Both the position numbers and the translations under genes were made by a program. Shown piece by piece: positions 44,907 through 53,150 of a DNA stretch of 64,000 nucleotides (positions are counted from its first letter, which is position 1; each line of letters opens with the position of its first letter). Origin of the DNA: Candidatus Mediterraneibacter guildfordensis (GTDB lineage: Bacteria; Bacillota; Clostridia; Lachnospirales; Lachnospiraceae). Under the pieces are notes generated by a model. It saw only the letters and a program-made list of their open reading frames with translations, was not told the origin of the DNA and ran no database searches. The stretch is taken from positions 1 through 64,000 of the forward strand of contig DXIS01000040.1 of the NCBI GenBank assembly GCA_019112735.1, in the 5' to 3' direction.

Positions 44907-45012
44907 AATACTTACTCCTCTTTACTATAAATCGCAAAGCATCCGCAGGCTTTCCCGCCTGCCGGAGTCATTATACCCGCGTTTTTCCGCCGCTTTCTAT
45001 CATGGAAAAATC

Positions 45013-45050
45013 AAGCCTCTGTAAAGGAAATGTAAACTTTACAGAGGCTT
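45013..45050. terminator. Terminator downstream of the truncated RpiR gene
   Basis: Perfect 14-bp stem AAGCCTCTGTAAAG (45013-45026) with CTTTACAGAGGCTT (45037-45050); on the minus strand it is followed by GATTTTT. Confidence 0.8.
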
Positions 45051-45084
45051 AACATACTTTAAGCTGTAGATTTTCTACCGGTCT

Positions 45085-45546
45085 TCAGTTGTTTTCATAG
45101 GCTTTCCTGCGCACCACGTTCTCGCATTTATTGAGCTGATTTACATAGTGTTCATAGTCCGAGGAGATCAACCCCATATAGATCATATCCACGATCAGGA
45201 TCTGGGTCGCCCTGGAGAAAATGGCGTTCCCGTAGAAATGCTGGTCCTGGCTGGTACAGATCAGGATATCCGCGTACCGGCATATGGTCGATCCGTTGAA
45301 ATTGGTCACGGCGATGGTGCAGGCCCCCGCCTGTTTCGCCGCCTTCAGGGCGTCCACCGTGTCCCGGGACTTCCCGGAATAGGAGATCCCCACCGCCACA
45401 TCCGCCGCTTCCGCCAGCAGGTTGAGCGGAAGCTCCGCCGCCTCCTCCATGTGATCTAAAATATAATCCGCCGCCTGTTTTTCTGATTTTCTCAGATCCC
45501 CGTATCCGGATTCGATCTGTGCCGTAATATTATTCTTCATATCCAT
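45085..45546 (-). pseudogene. Internally deleted RpiR/MurR family regulator
   Basis: 153 residues instead of the usual 280 or so. The N terminus matches the start of the RpiR HTH domain (LRKSEKQAADYILDHMEEAA, then LNLLAEAADV), but the sequence jumps directly to the middle of the SIS sugar-binding domain (AVGISYSGKSRDTVDALKAA, TIAVTNFNGSTICRYADILI). The recognition helix, linker and first SIS half are missing. The reading frame is kept, so a protein may be made, but DNA binding is unlikely. It probably once regulated the adjacent phosphonate genes. Confidence 0.75.
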
Positions 45547-45575
45547 CCGCTCTTCTGTAAAAAAACTACAAAAAA

Positions 45576-45624
45576 GCCCCTCCGTCATAATGATCTTTCT
45601 CTGGGATCATTATAACAGAGGGGC
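45576..45624 (-). terminator. Terminator after the cpsB-like gene
   Basis: On the minus strand GCCCCTC (from 45624) pairs with GAGGGGC (ending 45576), reinforced by ATGATC/GATCAT, and is followed by TTTTTTG. It ends the long 46-54 kb operon and overlaps the promoter region of the RpiR remnant. Confidence 0.8.
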
Positions 45625-45679
45625 TGATACTCATGTAAATGCAAGTTTGTTAAATCTTCGTAAACCCGCGGGTTCTCCG

Positions 45680-46396
45680 TCACTTTCCCCGCAGGATCGC
45701 TCCCGGCCGCTTTACGAGCAGCAGTTCCGCCGTATCCGGCCCGTATTCCGTCTCCAGCAGTTCCTTCATCTCCGCCAGGTCCGTCGTCCGCATCACCGGG
45801 TCGTGGGCATCCGACGCGATCACCCCGGTCAGGCCCCGGGAGAGGATCCACCGGGCCGCGTGATAAGAACGCTCCCCGAATTCCCGGAAGAAGCTTCCCT
45901 TATTCAGCTGCAGGATCACCCCGTTATCCGCCAGCTCCCGGGCACGCTCCGGGTCCTGACGGATAAATGCATAGCGCTCCGGATGCGCCAGCACGATCCG
46001 GTAACCCTTCTCCTGAAGCGCCGAGAGCATCCGCTCCGCATATGAATACCGCACGTCAAAATAAAACTCCGCCAGCAGGCATCCGCTCCCGTTCAGCGAC
46101 GGCAGCGGGTGCTCTTCTGCATAGCGGAGCAGCCGGTCATTTACAAGCAGTTCCATCCCGGAGGCAACGCGCAGCCGGATCCCGGCCTTCGCGATCCCCG
46201 CCCGGAGCGCGGACAGGCCTTCCCGGTACTTTGCAAGATGCACTTCCGGATCGCAGGCGTCCAGATTCATATGGGCGGTGGCCGTCAGGATCCTGACCCC
46301 GCAGTCCGCCGCTGATTCCGCCATCTCGAGAGCATCCGCCGGTGACTGCGCCCCGTCGTCTATCCCCGGAATGATATGTGCATGGAGATCGATCAT
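45680..46396 (-). CDS. PHP-type protein-tyrosine phosphatase (CpsB/YwqE family)
   Basis: 238 residues. PHP metal-ligand motifs are present: MIDLHAHIIPGIDDGA at the N terminus, TATAHMNLD, ASGMELLVND, VLAHPERYAF and IASDAHDP. Such enzymes dephosphorylate the tyrosine tails of BY-kinases and antagonise them in polysaccharide synthesis. It overlaps the upstream kinase gene by ATGA, so the kinase-phosphatase pairing is firm. It is the last gene of the operon. Confidence 0.92.
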   Translation of the reverse strand: MIDLHAHIIPGIDDGAQSPADALEMAESAADCGVRILTATAHMNLDACDPEVHLAKYREGLSALRAGIAKAGIRLRVASGMELLVNDRLLRYAEEHPLPSLNGSGCLLAEFYFDVRYSYAERMLSALQEKGYRIVLAHPERYAFIRQDPERARELADNGVILQLNKGSFFREFGERSYHAARWILSRGLTGVIASDAHDPVMRTTDLAEMKELLETEYGPDTAELLLVKRPGAILRGK

Positions 46397-47847
46397 TCCT
46401 TCCCGCCTGCCTTTCTCCCATACCCGTATCTTCCGTAACCGTACCCATATCCGTACCGTCCGTAGCCGTATGCGCCGCCGGTCTCAGGCATGTCATTAAA
46501 TGCATACCCGGCAAACGGGGCCCTGCTGCCGCTCAGCGATGCGATCCCCTCCCGGATCATCCGCTTCGGCGTACTGTCGTATTTCACGACATACAGCAGC
46601 ATGTCCGCATATTCCGCCAGCAGGCCGGCATCCTGGAACATCCCGCAGGGCGGCGTATCGATGATCACATAATCCATCCGCTCCCGCATCGCGGATATGA
46701 ACTCCTTCACGGCCCGGCTGGTCAGCACCGGCGCCGTCTGGTCCGTCCCTTTTGCGCCGCCCAGGAACCAGATCCCGGTCTTCTTAGACTTCCCGATCAG
46801 TTCATCCGCCTGCTTCGTTCCGTCGGCCACGCTCTTCAGGCTGTATCGCCCGCGGATGCCAAGAAGCGCGGCATCCTGCTGTTTTCTCAGATCCCCGTCG
46901 ATCAGCAGCACTTCCTTCCCATCCGCAGCCAGCAGCCGGGCCAGATCCACTGCGATCGTGGACTTACCCTCTCCGCCGGCCGTACTGGTGACCACCAGCA
47001 CCCGGGCGCCATGCTCTTCCATCTTCCGCGTCAGACGCACCTTCAGAGCGCGCATGCTCTCCCGGTACCCGTAGGGCAGCCTTGCATCAAGGGCCGACAG
47101 CCTCTGCTTCTTCTGCTTCTTACGGGCCTTAAGCTGCACCTGGGGCACGACCGCCAGGCACTTCAGGCTGGTGATCTCCTTCATCTCATCCTGATCCCGC
47201 GCCGTCTGACGCAGCAGCGCCATCAGGCCCAGGATGCACGCCGCGATAAATAATCCGGCGAGCCCTCCCAGCGCCGCACTCCGCTTCACACTCATCTGAT
47301 TGTACGGGGCATCCGGCGTCTCCGGTTCATCCAGCATGTTAAAACGGATCTCGCCCAGCACGAACCGGGCGGTCTGGGGATAGATCTCCAGCGCCGCATC
47401 CAGGATATTCCTTGCGCTCCCGGCATCCGGGCTCTCCGCACGCATGGTCACCACATTCGAATCCTCAATGGTCTCCGCCGTGATCGTCCCGTTCAGCGTA
47501 TCCGTGCCCAGCTGCTCCATCAGCGCATTCCGGAAGAACCCGCTCTCCAGGACATAGGGGAAGGTCTTCGACATCTGGTCCGCCGTGGTGCTGTCGTAAT
47601 AAAAGCTGTAACTGCCGCTGGACTCATCGCCCGTCGTCACCGTAAATGTCGCCGTACAGGCATACACCGGCTCCCGGAACACCCGCTGGTACACCGTGAA
47701 CAAAAGCGCGCCCGCCAGCGCAAGGGCGAGGACCATCCACCACAGCTTCCGGAAGCTTTTCCACATCCCCAGGAAGAGCCGGCCCAGGTCGATCTCCATC
47801 TCGTCATTATGCATTTCCGTCTCAATTTCTCTCCTGTGATCCGCCAT
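46393..47847 (-). CDS. Fused Wzz-domain/BY tyrosine kinase, second copy
   Basis: 484 residues. Wzz-like part with membrane helices near 35-55 and 200-220 around an external region; cytosolic kinase with Walker A STAGGEGKSTIAVDL, Walker A' VLLIDGDLRKQ and Walker B DYVIIDTPPCG. The C terminus is a tyrosine/glycine tail (YGYGRYGYGYGYGRYGYGRK) for autophosphorylation. The start at 47847 follows GGAGG, which is encoded within the tyrosine-rich end of the preceding gene (26-bp overlap). BY-kinases usually control chain length and export of capsule or exopolysaccharide, but no glycosyltransferase lies nearby. Confidence 0.92.
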   Translation of the reverse strand: MADHRREIETEMHNDEMEIDLGRLFLGMWKSFRKLWWMVLALALAGALLFTVYQRVFREPVYACTATFTVTTGDESSGSYSFYYDSTTADQMSKTFPYVLESGFFRNALMEQLGTDTLNGTITAETIEDSNVVTMRAESPDAGSARNILDAALEIYPQTARFVLGEIRFNMLDEPETPDAPYNQMSVKRSAALGGLAGLFIAACILGLMALLRQTARDQDEMKEITSLKCLAVVPQVQLKARKKQKKQRLSALDARLPYGYRESMRALKVRLTRKMEEHGARVLVVTSTAGGEGKSTIAVDLARLLAADGKEVLLIDGDLRKQQDAALLGIRGRYSLKSVADGTKQADELIGKSKKTGIWFLGGAKGTDQTAPVLTSRAVKEFISAMRERMDYVIIDTPPCGMFQDAGLLAEYADMLLYVVKYDSTPKRMIREGIASLSGSRAPFAGYAFNDMPETGGAYGYGRYGYGYGYGRYGYGRKAGGKE

Positions 47848-49207
47848 AGCCGTAACCTCCGTATCTGCGCTCATCCATTCCCCAGAACCATTCCCGGTGG
47901 AAGGCATTCAGCACGAATCCCGCAAAATCTTTCCCGCTCTGCCATACCGCATCGACCGTATCATTGATCGTCCGCACATCCGCATAGTCTTCCTTGACGA
48001 CAAGCAGGACAGAATCCACCACGTTCATCCAGACTTCCGCGTCTGTGGAAACGGCTGCCGGGGAGCAGTCCACGATAATATAATCCATCTCTTTCTTCCA
48101 GGCGCGGATCCACTGTTTCAACTTCTCACTGTCCATCACCGCGGAGGGATTCTCCAGCCCCCGGTACTGGAAGAGTTCCCAGAAGCGGCATTCCTCATTG
48201 TAATGCAGCGCCTCCCGGATATCCGCCTCCCCGCTCAGTGCATCTGAGAGGGCCGGCGTGTCCCCCTGCCGCTCCTGCAGCAGTTTGTGCATGGCAGGCT
48301 TGAGGAGATCTCCGTCGATCAGGAGGACTTTCCGGTGCTTCTCCGCAAGCGCCAGCGCCAGATTCGCGGCGACGGTCGATTTGCCCTCATTCTCCAGCAC
48401 ACTGGTCACCAGAAGGGTCTGAGCCTGCTTCTTCCTCAGATGATACTCGATCCGCGTCTCCACCCTTCTTGCCGCCTCGGTAAAGGGCATGGTCACAAGG
48501 GGCGAATTGAGAAGCGGCGCGTATTTTGTCCCGTCCTTTCCCGTCTGCTCGTAGGGGATCACCCCGCGCACTTTCCCGTCCAGCTGCCTGGAGGCCGCTG
48601 CCGGCGTCTTCACGGTAAAACGGATCAGATAGAACAGGCAGATCACGCCCGCCATCCCGGCCATCGCAAGCAGCGCCAGCATATACCGGTGGGAGATCGC
48701 CCAGGACGTATTGGAGGGCGCTTCCGGCACCTCCGGGTCCTGTACGATCTGAAGCGCCGAATTCGAGAATACATCGCCCGCCACATCTTCATAATTCTTC
48801 AGCGCTGAATTGATAAAAAGGTAGGCCTGTCTCGGATCCGGCGAGGATACATCCAGGACCATCAGGTTCGTCTCCGTGACCGGCGTACAGCTGATCCGCG
48901 CACTCACCTCTTCCCCCGTATCCTCCACGATCCGGTCCCGCAGCGCGTCGCTCTGGAACACCTGGCTGAACACATCCGCCATCTGGGACGCCATGGAAAG
49001 AGATGAATAAGTATTGCTCTCCCCTTTCAGCGTTACAACAAGGGTGGCCGAGGACGTATACTCCGGCTGATAGGTCAGGTTATGCCAGCCCGTCGCCAGA
49101 AGCCAGAGCGAAAGGCCCGCCGCAAGGATCATCCACGCATTGTGCAGCAGATCCATGACAAGCCCCCGTATACTGATCTCATCGAATCTGAATAACTCCC
49201 GGTTCAT
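47822..49207 (-). CDS. Fused Wzz-domain/BY tyrosine kinase, first copy
   Basis: 461 residues with the same plan: membrane helices near 27-45 and 175-195, then a kinase with Walker A SVLENEGKSTVAANL, Walker A' VLLIDGDLLKPAM and Walker B DYIIVDCSPAAV. The tyrosine tail is short (RRYGGYGYGG). The start overlaps the stop of the Ig-like gene (ATGA). Two fused, non-identical BY-kinases in tandem is uncommon; they may form heteromers, with one regulating the other. Gram-positive systems usually split CpsC and CpsD, so this fused form is proteobacteria-like in layout. Confidence 0.92.
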   Translation of the reverse strand: MNRELFRFDEISIRGLVMDLLHNAWMILAAGLSLWLLATGWHNLTYQPEYTSSATLVVTLKGESNTYSSLSMASQMADVFSQVFQSDALRDRIVEDTGEEVSARISCTPVTETNLMVLDVSSPDPRQAYLFINSALKNYEDVAGDVFSNSALQIVQDPEVPEAPSNTSWAISHRYMLALLAMAGMAGVICLFYLIRFTVKTPAAASRQLDGKVRGVIPYEQTGKDGTKYAPLLNSPLVTMPFTEAARRVETRIEYHLRKKQAQTLLVTSVLENEGKSTVAANLALALAEKHRKVLLIDGDLLKPAMHKLLQERQGDTPALSDALSGEADIREALHYNEECRFWELFQYRGLENPSAVMDSEKLKQWIRAWKKEMDYIIVDCSPAAVSTDAEVWMNVVDSVLLVVKEDYADVRTINDTVDAVWQSGKDFAGFVLNAFHREWFWGMDERRYGGYGYGGSQERN

Positions 49208-50034
49208 CAGCTCTCCCCTCCTTCCACGATCACGGTCAGCCACGTCTCGCCGGCGCCGCTGTCCGCGGTGTAATGGATCTCATAGCAGCCGGGGGTGTTC
49301 ACATCCACGCCCGAATCGGCGGATACACTCGATGCATCCACCGGATTCCCACTTCCGTCCGTCACTTCATCTATGTAATCCTTCGGATCGATGGAGCCGC
49401 CCTGCGGGATATAGACGATCCCCTGGGTCAGTCCGATATGGACCTGCTGGCTCTCCGCCGAAACGACATGGACCGGCAGATCCGCGGAAGCGCTGCTCCC
49501 GAGGCTGCTGTTCACTTCCACCGACATCGTATACCGGCCCGCCCGGGAATAATTCAGATCCGTATCCGTCTGGGTGATCCAGTCGTCCAGATCCCCGTCC
49601 AGCTGATCCTGGGCGCCGAGCCGCTCCATCGCCTCCGTATAACTTCCCTCCTGCTCCCGGAATACGAGCGGTTCGCTCAGCGTAAACCGGGGTCCGTGGT
49701 AATCCGTGAAATGCACCTCGCGGGTAAGAGAAGCCGGCTGGTTGCCCGAATCAAATACCACATAGGTCAGGCTGGTCACGCCCGGCGTCACAAAGCGGGA
49801 AAAGGATCCCGCAACGATCTGGTCCGTCAGATCGCCGTCCTCCGCATCCGACGCCGAAAGGCCCGCCATCAGCTGATCCTGCGTATAGTCACAGGGGATC
49901 TCCAGCACATCCGTGTCGCTTGTGATCACCGGCGCAGATGCGTCCCGTCCGGCCAGACTGATGATCACCGACACGCCGAAGACGCCCACGGACAGGGCCA
50001 GGATCATAAGCATTGCTGTCTTTACTATCTTCAT
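49207..50034 (-). CDS. Membrane-anchored protein with Ig-like (DUF5011-type) domains
   Basis: 275 residues. An uncleaved signal anchor (about 6-28, MLMILALSVGVFGVSVIISL) leads to an extracytoplasmic part with at least two Ig-like repeats: ASDAEDGDLTDQIVAGSFSR (near 61) with a following beta-rich stretch, and a C-terminal domain with IDPKDYIDEVTDGSGNPVD and NTPGCYEIHYTADS. These match the DUF5011/bacterial Ig-like pattern of cell-surface proteins. It is coupled to the first kinase gene. A surface-binding or assembly role is inferred. Confidence 0.75.
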   Translation of the reverse strand: MKIVKTAMLMILALSVGVFGVSVIISLAGRDASAPVITSDTDVLEIPCDYTQDQLMAGLSASDAEDGDLTDQIVAGSFSRFVTPGVTSLTYVVFDSGNQPASLTREVHFTDYHGPRFTLSEPLVFREQEGSYTEAMERLGAQDQLDGDLDDWITQTDTDLNYSRAGRYTMSVEVNSSLGSSASADLPVHVVSAESQQVHIGLTQGIVYIPQGGSIDPKDYIDEVTDGSGNPVDASSVSADSGVDVNTPGCYEIHYTADSGAGETWLTVIVEGGES

Positions 50035-50049
50035 CCGTACTCCTCCATC

Positions 50050-51810
50050 TTAAAACGCATCCAGAAATTCCCGGATGCCTGCTTCATCCACTTCCTCGAT
50101 CCGGTGGTCCCCCACCTTGTACACCCGGCTGCACATGGAAAAGACGCTGGGCCGGTGGGCCGCCACGATGACCGTGCGGTTGGGTTCCTTCTTAATGATC
50201 CGCCGCAGCACCCGCCGCTCCGTCGCCACATCCAGGGCGCTGGTGGCCTCGTCGAGGATCATCACCGGCGCGTCCGCAAGGAGGGCCCTGGCGATGGACA
50301 GCCGCTGCTTCTGCCCCTCGGAAAACCGGGTGCCCCGCTCCCGCACTTCCGTATCCATGCCGTGGTCCAGCTTCTCCACGAACTCCCAGGCGCAGGCCGC
50401 CTCCAGGGCCTCCCGGATCTCTTCATCCGTGGCCTCCGGCTTCACCATCCGCATGTTCTCCGCAATGGTGCCGGAAAACATGGTATTTCCCTGGGGAATG
50501 TAGCTGAACATGCACCGGGTGGAAGAGGAAGCCCGCAGCTCCTTTCCGCCCGGATTCCCCACCCGGACCGTTCCTTTCTGCGGATGATACAGTCCGAGAA
50601 TGAGGTTCAGAGTCGTGGTCTTGCCCTGGCCGGAAGGCCCGATGAGGGCCACGATCTCCCCCGGCTCCGCCCGGAAGGAAGCGTCCCGGTAGATCCATTT
50701 CTCTTCTTCATATGCAAAGTCCACATCTTCCATGCGGACGTACACGCCGCTTGTATGGCTCTCTTCCCGGATGGCATCCGCCTCTTCCTTGTCTTCCATG
50801 GAATCCCTGGGAAGGCTGGTAATCTCCATGATCCGCTCCGCGCTGATGCCGGCCCGGATCACCATGGGCATGAGCCCCAGGATGCCGCTGAAAGAGCCCC
50901 GGAGGGACCCGGCCATAGACACGAACATGGTCATGGTGCCGTAGCTGATCTCCCCCTGCCAGAGCCGGTAGGCCGCAAACCCGTAGCAGGCGTAGCCCAC
51001 CGCCTGCCCCACAAGGGAGGTGGCGATGGTCATGGACTGCTGGAACCGGTTCTGCTTCAGGCTTAAATCCACTGTCTCCTGCTGGATCCTGTGGAACTTC
51101 TCCGTCACCCGGTCGATCATGCCGAAGGCCTTGATAAACTGCAGGTTCTGGAACGTCTCCTGATCAAAGACCGTGCGGTCGCTGGCCACGTTCTGGTTCT
51201 CCCTCTGGAAATCCCGCATCCTTTTGGCAGAATACCGGGAGGTGAGGAAGGAAATAGGCGCGCCCATGAGGGCAATAAGCGCCATCCACGGGTCATGCTG
51301 CACGACGATAATAAAGGCACCGCCAAAACTGATGAGGGTCGTCACCACATTTGGCAGGAAAGTCAGGATGGTATTTGCCACCATGCCCGCATCCCCGTTG
51401 ACCCGGTAGAGAAGGTCGCCGGAGCGGTACTTGGCCAGGGACTCCCAGTTGGTCCGAAGCACCTGCTCGTAGATATCCCCCCGGATCTCATTGGTGACTT
51501 TCAGCCGCACCTTCAGGGACAGCCGGGACTTCACCGCATTGATGAAGATCTGGGACACACCCACGCCCACGTAAGTACCCGCCACCCGGACGATCTCCAT
51601 GGAGTTCACCCCGGTGATGGCGTCCACCAGGTCCTTGCTGACCACCGAGGTCCCAAGCCCCAGCACGGAGCCGGAAGCCCCCAGCAGGATGTAGACGCCG
51701 ATGAGCAGCCAGTAGCGGCGCACATAAGCGTACATCCACAGCACTTCGCCCATGATCTGCTTCAGCCGTCCCTCTTTAATTCTCTGTATGTAATGCCTCA
51801 CAGAAGCCAT
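50050..51810 (-). CDS. ABC exporter (fused membrane and ATPase domains)
   Basis: 586 residues. Six-helix membrane domain (about 25-320) then an ATPase domain with Walker A GPSGQGKTTTLNLIL, signature RFSEGQKQRLSIA and Walker B with catalytic glutamate VMILDEATSALD. There is no C39 peptidase domain. It probably works as a homodimer. Its position after radical SAM maturation genes suggests export of a modified peptide, though lipid-linked saccharide export cannot be excluded given the kinases downstream. The 114-bp gap before it holds a terminator-like hairpin. Confidence 0.9.
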   Translation of the reverse strand: MASVRHYIQRIKEGRLKQIMGEVLWMYAYVRRYWLLIGVYILLGASGSVLGLGTSVVSKDLVDAITGVNSMEIVRVAGTYVGVGVSQIFINAVKSRLSLKVRLKVTNEIRGDIYEQVLRTNWESLAKYRSGDLLYRVNGDAGMVANTILTFLPNVVTTLISFGGAFIIVVQHDPWMALIALMGAPISFLTSRYSAKRMRDFQRENQNVASDRTVFDQETFQNLQFIKAFGMIDRVTEKFHRIQQETVDLSLKQNRFQQSMTIATSLVGQAVGYACYGFAAYRLWQGEISYGTMTMFVSMAGSLRGSFSGILGLMPMVIRAGISAERIMEITSLPRDSMEDKEEADAIREESHTSGVYVRMEDVDFAYEEEKWIYRDASFRAEPGEIVALIGPSGQGKTTTLNLILGLYHPQKGTVRVGNPGGKELRASSSTRCMFSYIPQGNTMFSGTIAENMRMVKPEATDEEIREALEAACAWEFVEKLDHGMDTEVRERGTRFSEGQKQRLSIARALLADAPVMILDEATSALDVATERRVLRRIIKKEPNRTVIVAAHRPSVFSMCSRVYKVGDHRIEEVDEAGIREFLDAF

Positions 51811-51841
51811 ATCCTATGTAACTCCCCTTAAAATGCAAAAC

Positions 51842-51886
51842 CTCACTCCCATATCCCTCCGCCAAACGCGGGAATACGGGAATGAG
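51842..51886 (-). terminator. Partial terminator inside the operon
   Basis: Imperfect 13-bp stem (11 pairs) between CTCACTCCCATAT (51842-51854) and ATACGGGAATGAG (51874-51886). On the minus strand it is followed by GGTTTTGCATTTT. It lies between the HPr-kinase-like gene and the ABC gene and may reduce expression of the downstream half. Confidence 0.5.
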
Positions 51887-51924
51887 ATTCCCCCTCTTGC
51901 TTCTCTTTTCACTTGTATCTGTAT

Positions 51925-52710
51925 CTACACGCTGCCGCCGAACACCGCTTCCTCCGTCAGCCGGACAGCCTCCTCGTCCGGGCGGCAGGAAAGTTCGTAG
52001 ACGGGCACAGCTGAAAGGAGATGATTCAACGTCTCCAGACAGAGTTCCATGCCGCCTTCCAGCCACCGGGGATAGAAGACGTTGTTGGAAACCGCCGTCA
52101 CTTTCTCAAACCCGGTCAGTTCCCGGATGGAATTCTCCTGCGCCTGCTTCAGCACGATCAGGGCTTTCACCGGAACGCTGGTATTCTCACAGTAGGGCGA
52201 AGAACCGTGCCAGGGCGTCCCCCAACCGAGAAAGGCATCGGGCGTCTCCTGGACGAAGACCACGTCACCATTGATGATCAGCGCATCCCTGTACTGGTTC
52301 CACAGTTCCGCCTGCGTCGTCTTACCGATACCGGAAGGGCCAAGGAACATAAGGCCATTCCCCTGGTAATCGATCAGGGAGCTGTGAAGATAAATGATGT
52401 GACGCTGCACAGCGTGTGTGTAGAAGATTTGGCAGAAAAAACTATTTATGCACTCCATATCCTTCTGGAAATATATTTCTGCTTTTTTCCAGCCACTATC
52501 TACAGTCATTATAGTTTCATTTCGCCGTATTAAATAACTTCTTTCTTCTGGAAATTTATAGCACTCTAAGCCATGAATTTCTTCCGTCTTGTTGATACCA
52601 TATACATTAAAAACCGAATCACATTGATCTGAACTGAACTTTTCCCAGTCCAATCCCCTAAATCCACTTGTTTGAAATCCGATTCCAATTACCCTATAGG
52701 TATTCACCAT
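51925..52710 (-). CDS. HPr-kinase-like ATPase
   Basis: 261 residues. The C-terminal half is an HprK-type P-loop domain with GPSGIGKTTQ (124-133) and a downstream acidic segment LIINGDVVFVQE. The N-terminal half (EIHGLECYKFPEERSYLIRR) is not recognisable by sequence. HprK-like kinases with radical SAM and PqqD partners occur in peptide-modification clusters, where some phosphorylate serine. It lies 2 bp after the unrecognised small gene. By eye the N-terminal half is richer in A+T than the C-terminal half and the ABC gene downstream. Confidence 0.8.
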   Translation of the reverse strand: MVNTYRVIGIGFQTSGFRGLDWEKFSSDQCDSVFNVYGINKTEEIHGLECYKFPEERSYLIRRNETIMTVDSGWKKAEIYFQKDMECINSFFCQIFYTHAVQRHIIYLHSSLIDYQGNGLMFLGPSGIGKTTQAELWNQYRDALIINGDVVFVQETPDAFLGWGTPWHGSSPYCENTSVPVKALIVLKQAQENSIRELTGFEKVTAVSNNVFYPRWLEGGMELCLETLNHLLSAVPVYELSCRPDEEAVRLTEEAVFGGSV

Positions 52711-52712
52711 TA

Positions 52713-53144
52713 TTAGGAACTTACTCCTCCTTCCATAACACAGCCTGCTGCTCCCCGCTCTTTTAAATGCGCAACGTATAACTGGATAGTCGTATCTGCG
52801 GGATTACTGTGTTCACTGTTCCACGGCCCAAAGTAATAGTTCAAATTTTTATCTCGCTCTGCCGTCTCATAAATCTCGTCTTCAGTTACACCATCAAAAG
52901 GGCCGTCCACAGATTGTCCATATTGCCATACATTTTGAAACCATCCCACTCCTGTAATTCCGCCACTATATGATCCATCCGGATTTTCAAGAATCCACCA
53001 TCTAATTCTGGTGGCCTGTGTTTGAGTTCCTTCATTTCCTGAACCGCCACTTATCGCACCTTCTGGCGGTTCATTTGAAAATAAAGCAATACCACCTTCT
53101 TTTCCATAAGAATAAACTTCCGATATACCTTCTATTCTGTTCAT
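52713..53144 (-). CDS. Unrecognised protein, candidate modification substrate
   Basis: 143 residues, no family recognised. It starts MNRIEGISEVYSYGKEGGIA, has a Gly/Ser/Pro-rich stretch (PPEGAISGGSGNEGTQTQAT), then aromatic-rich sequence (RIRWWILENPDGSY, GVGWFQNVWQYGQ) and ends GAAGCVMEGGVSS. No signal peptide or membrane helix. It sits 6 bp after the radical SAM gene and 2 bp before the HprK-like gene, the usual place of a substrate or dedicated partner. It is AT-rich compared with neighbours. Whether it is a large RiPP-type precursor, a carrier or an accessory protein is open. Confidence 0.7.
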   Translation of the reverse strand: MNRIEGISEVYSYGKEGGIALFSNEPPEGAISGGSGNEGTQTQATRIRWWILENPDGSYSGGITGVGWFQNVWQYGQSVDGPFDGVTEDEIYETAERDKNLNYYFGPWNSEHSNPADTTIQLYVAHLKERGAAGCVMEGGVSS

Positions 53145-53150
53145 TCTCCA

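Noticed and set aside
49273-51066. 597-codon plus-strand open frame
   Set aside because: Antisense to the Ig-like protein and ABC exporter genes; low-complexity His/Arg-rich translation with no motifs.
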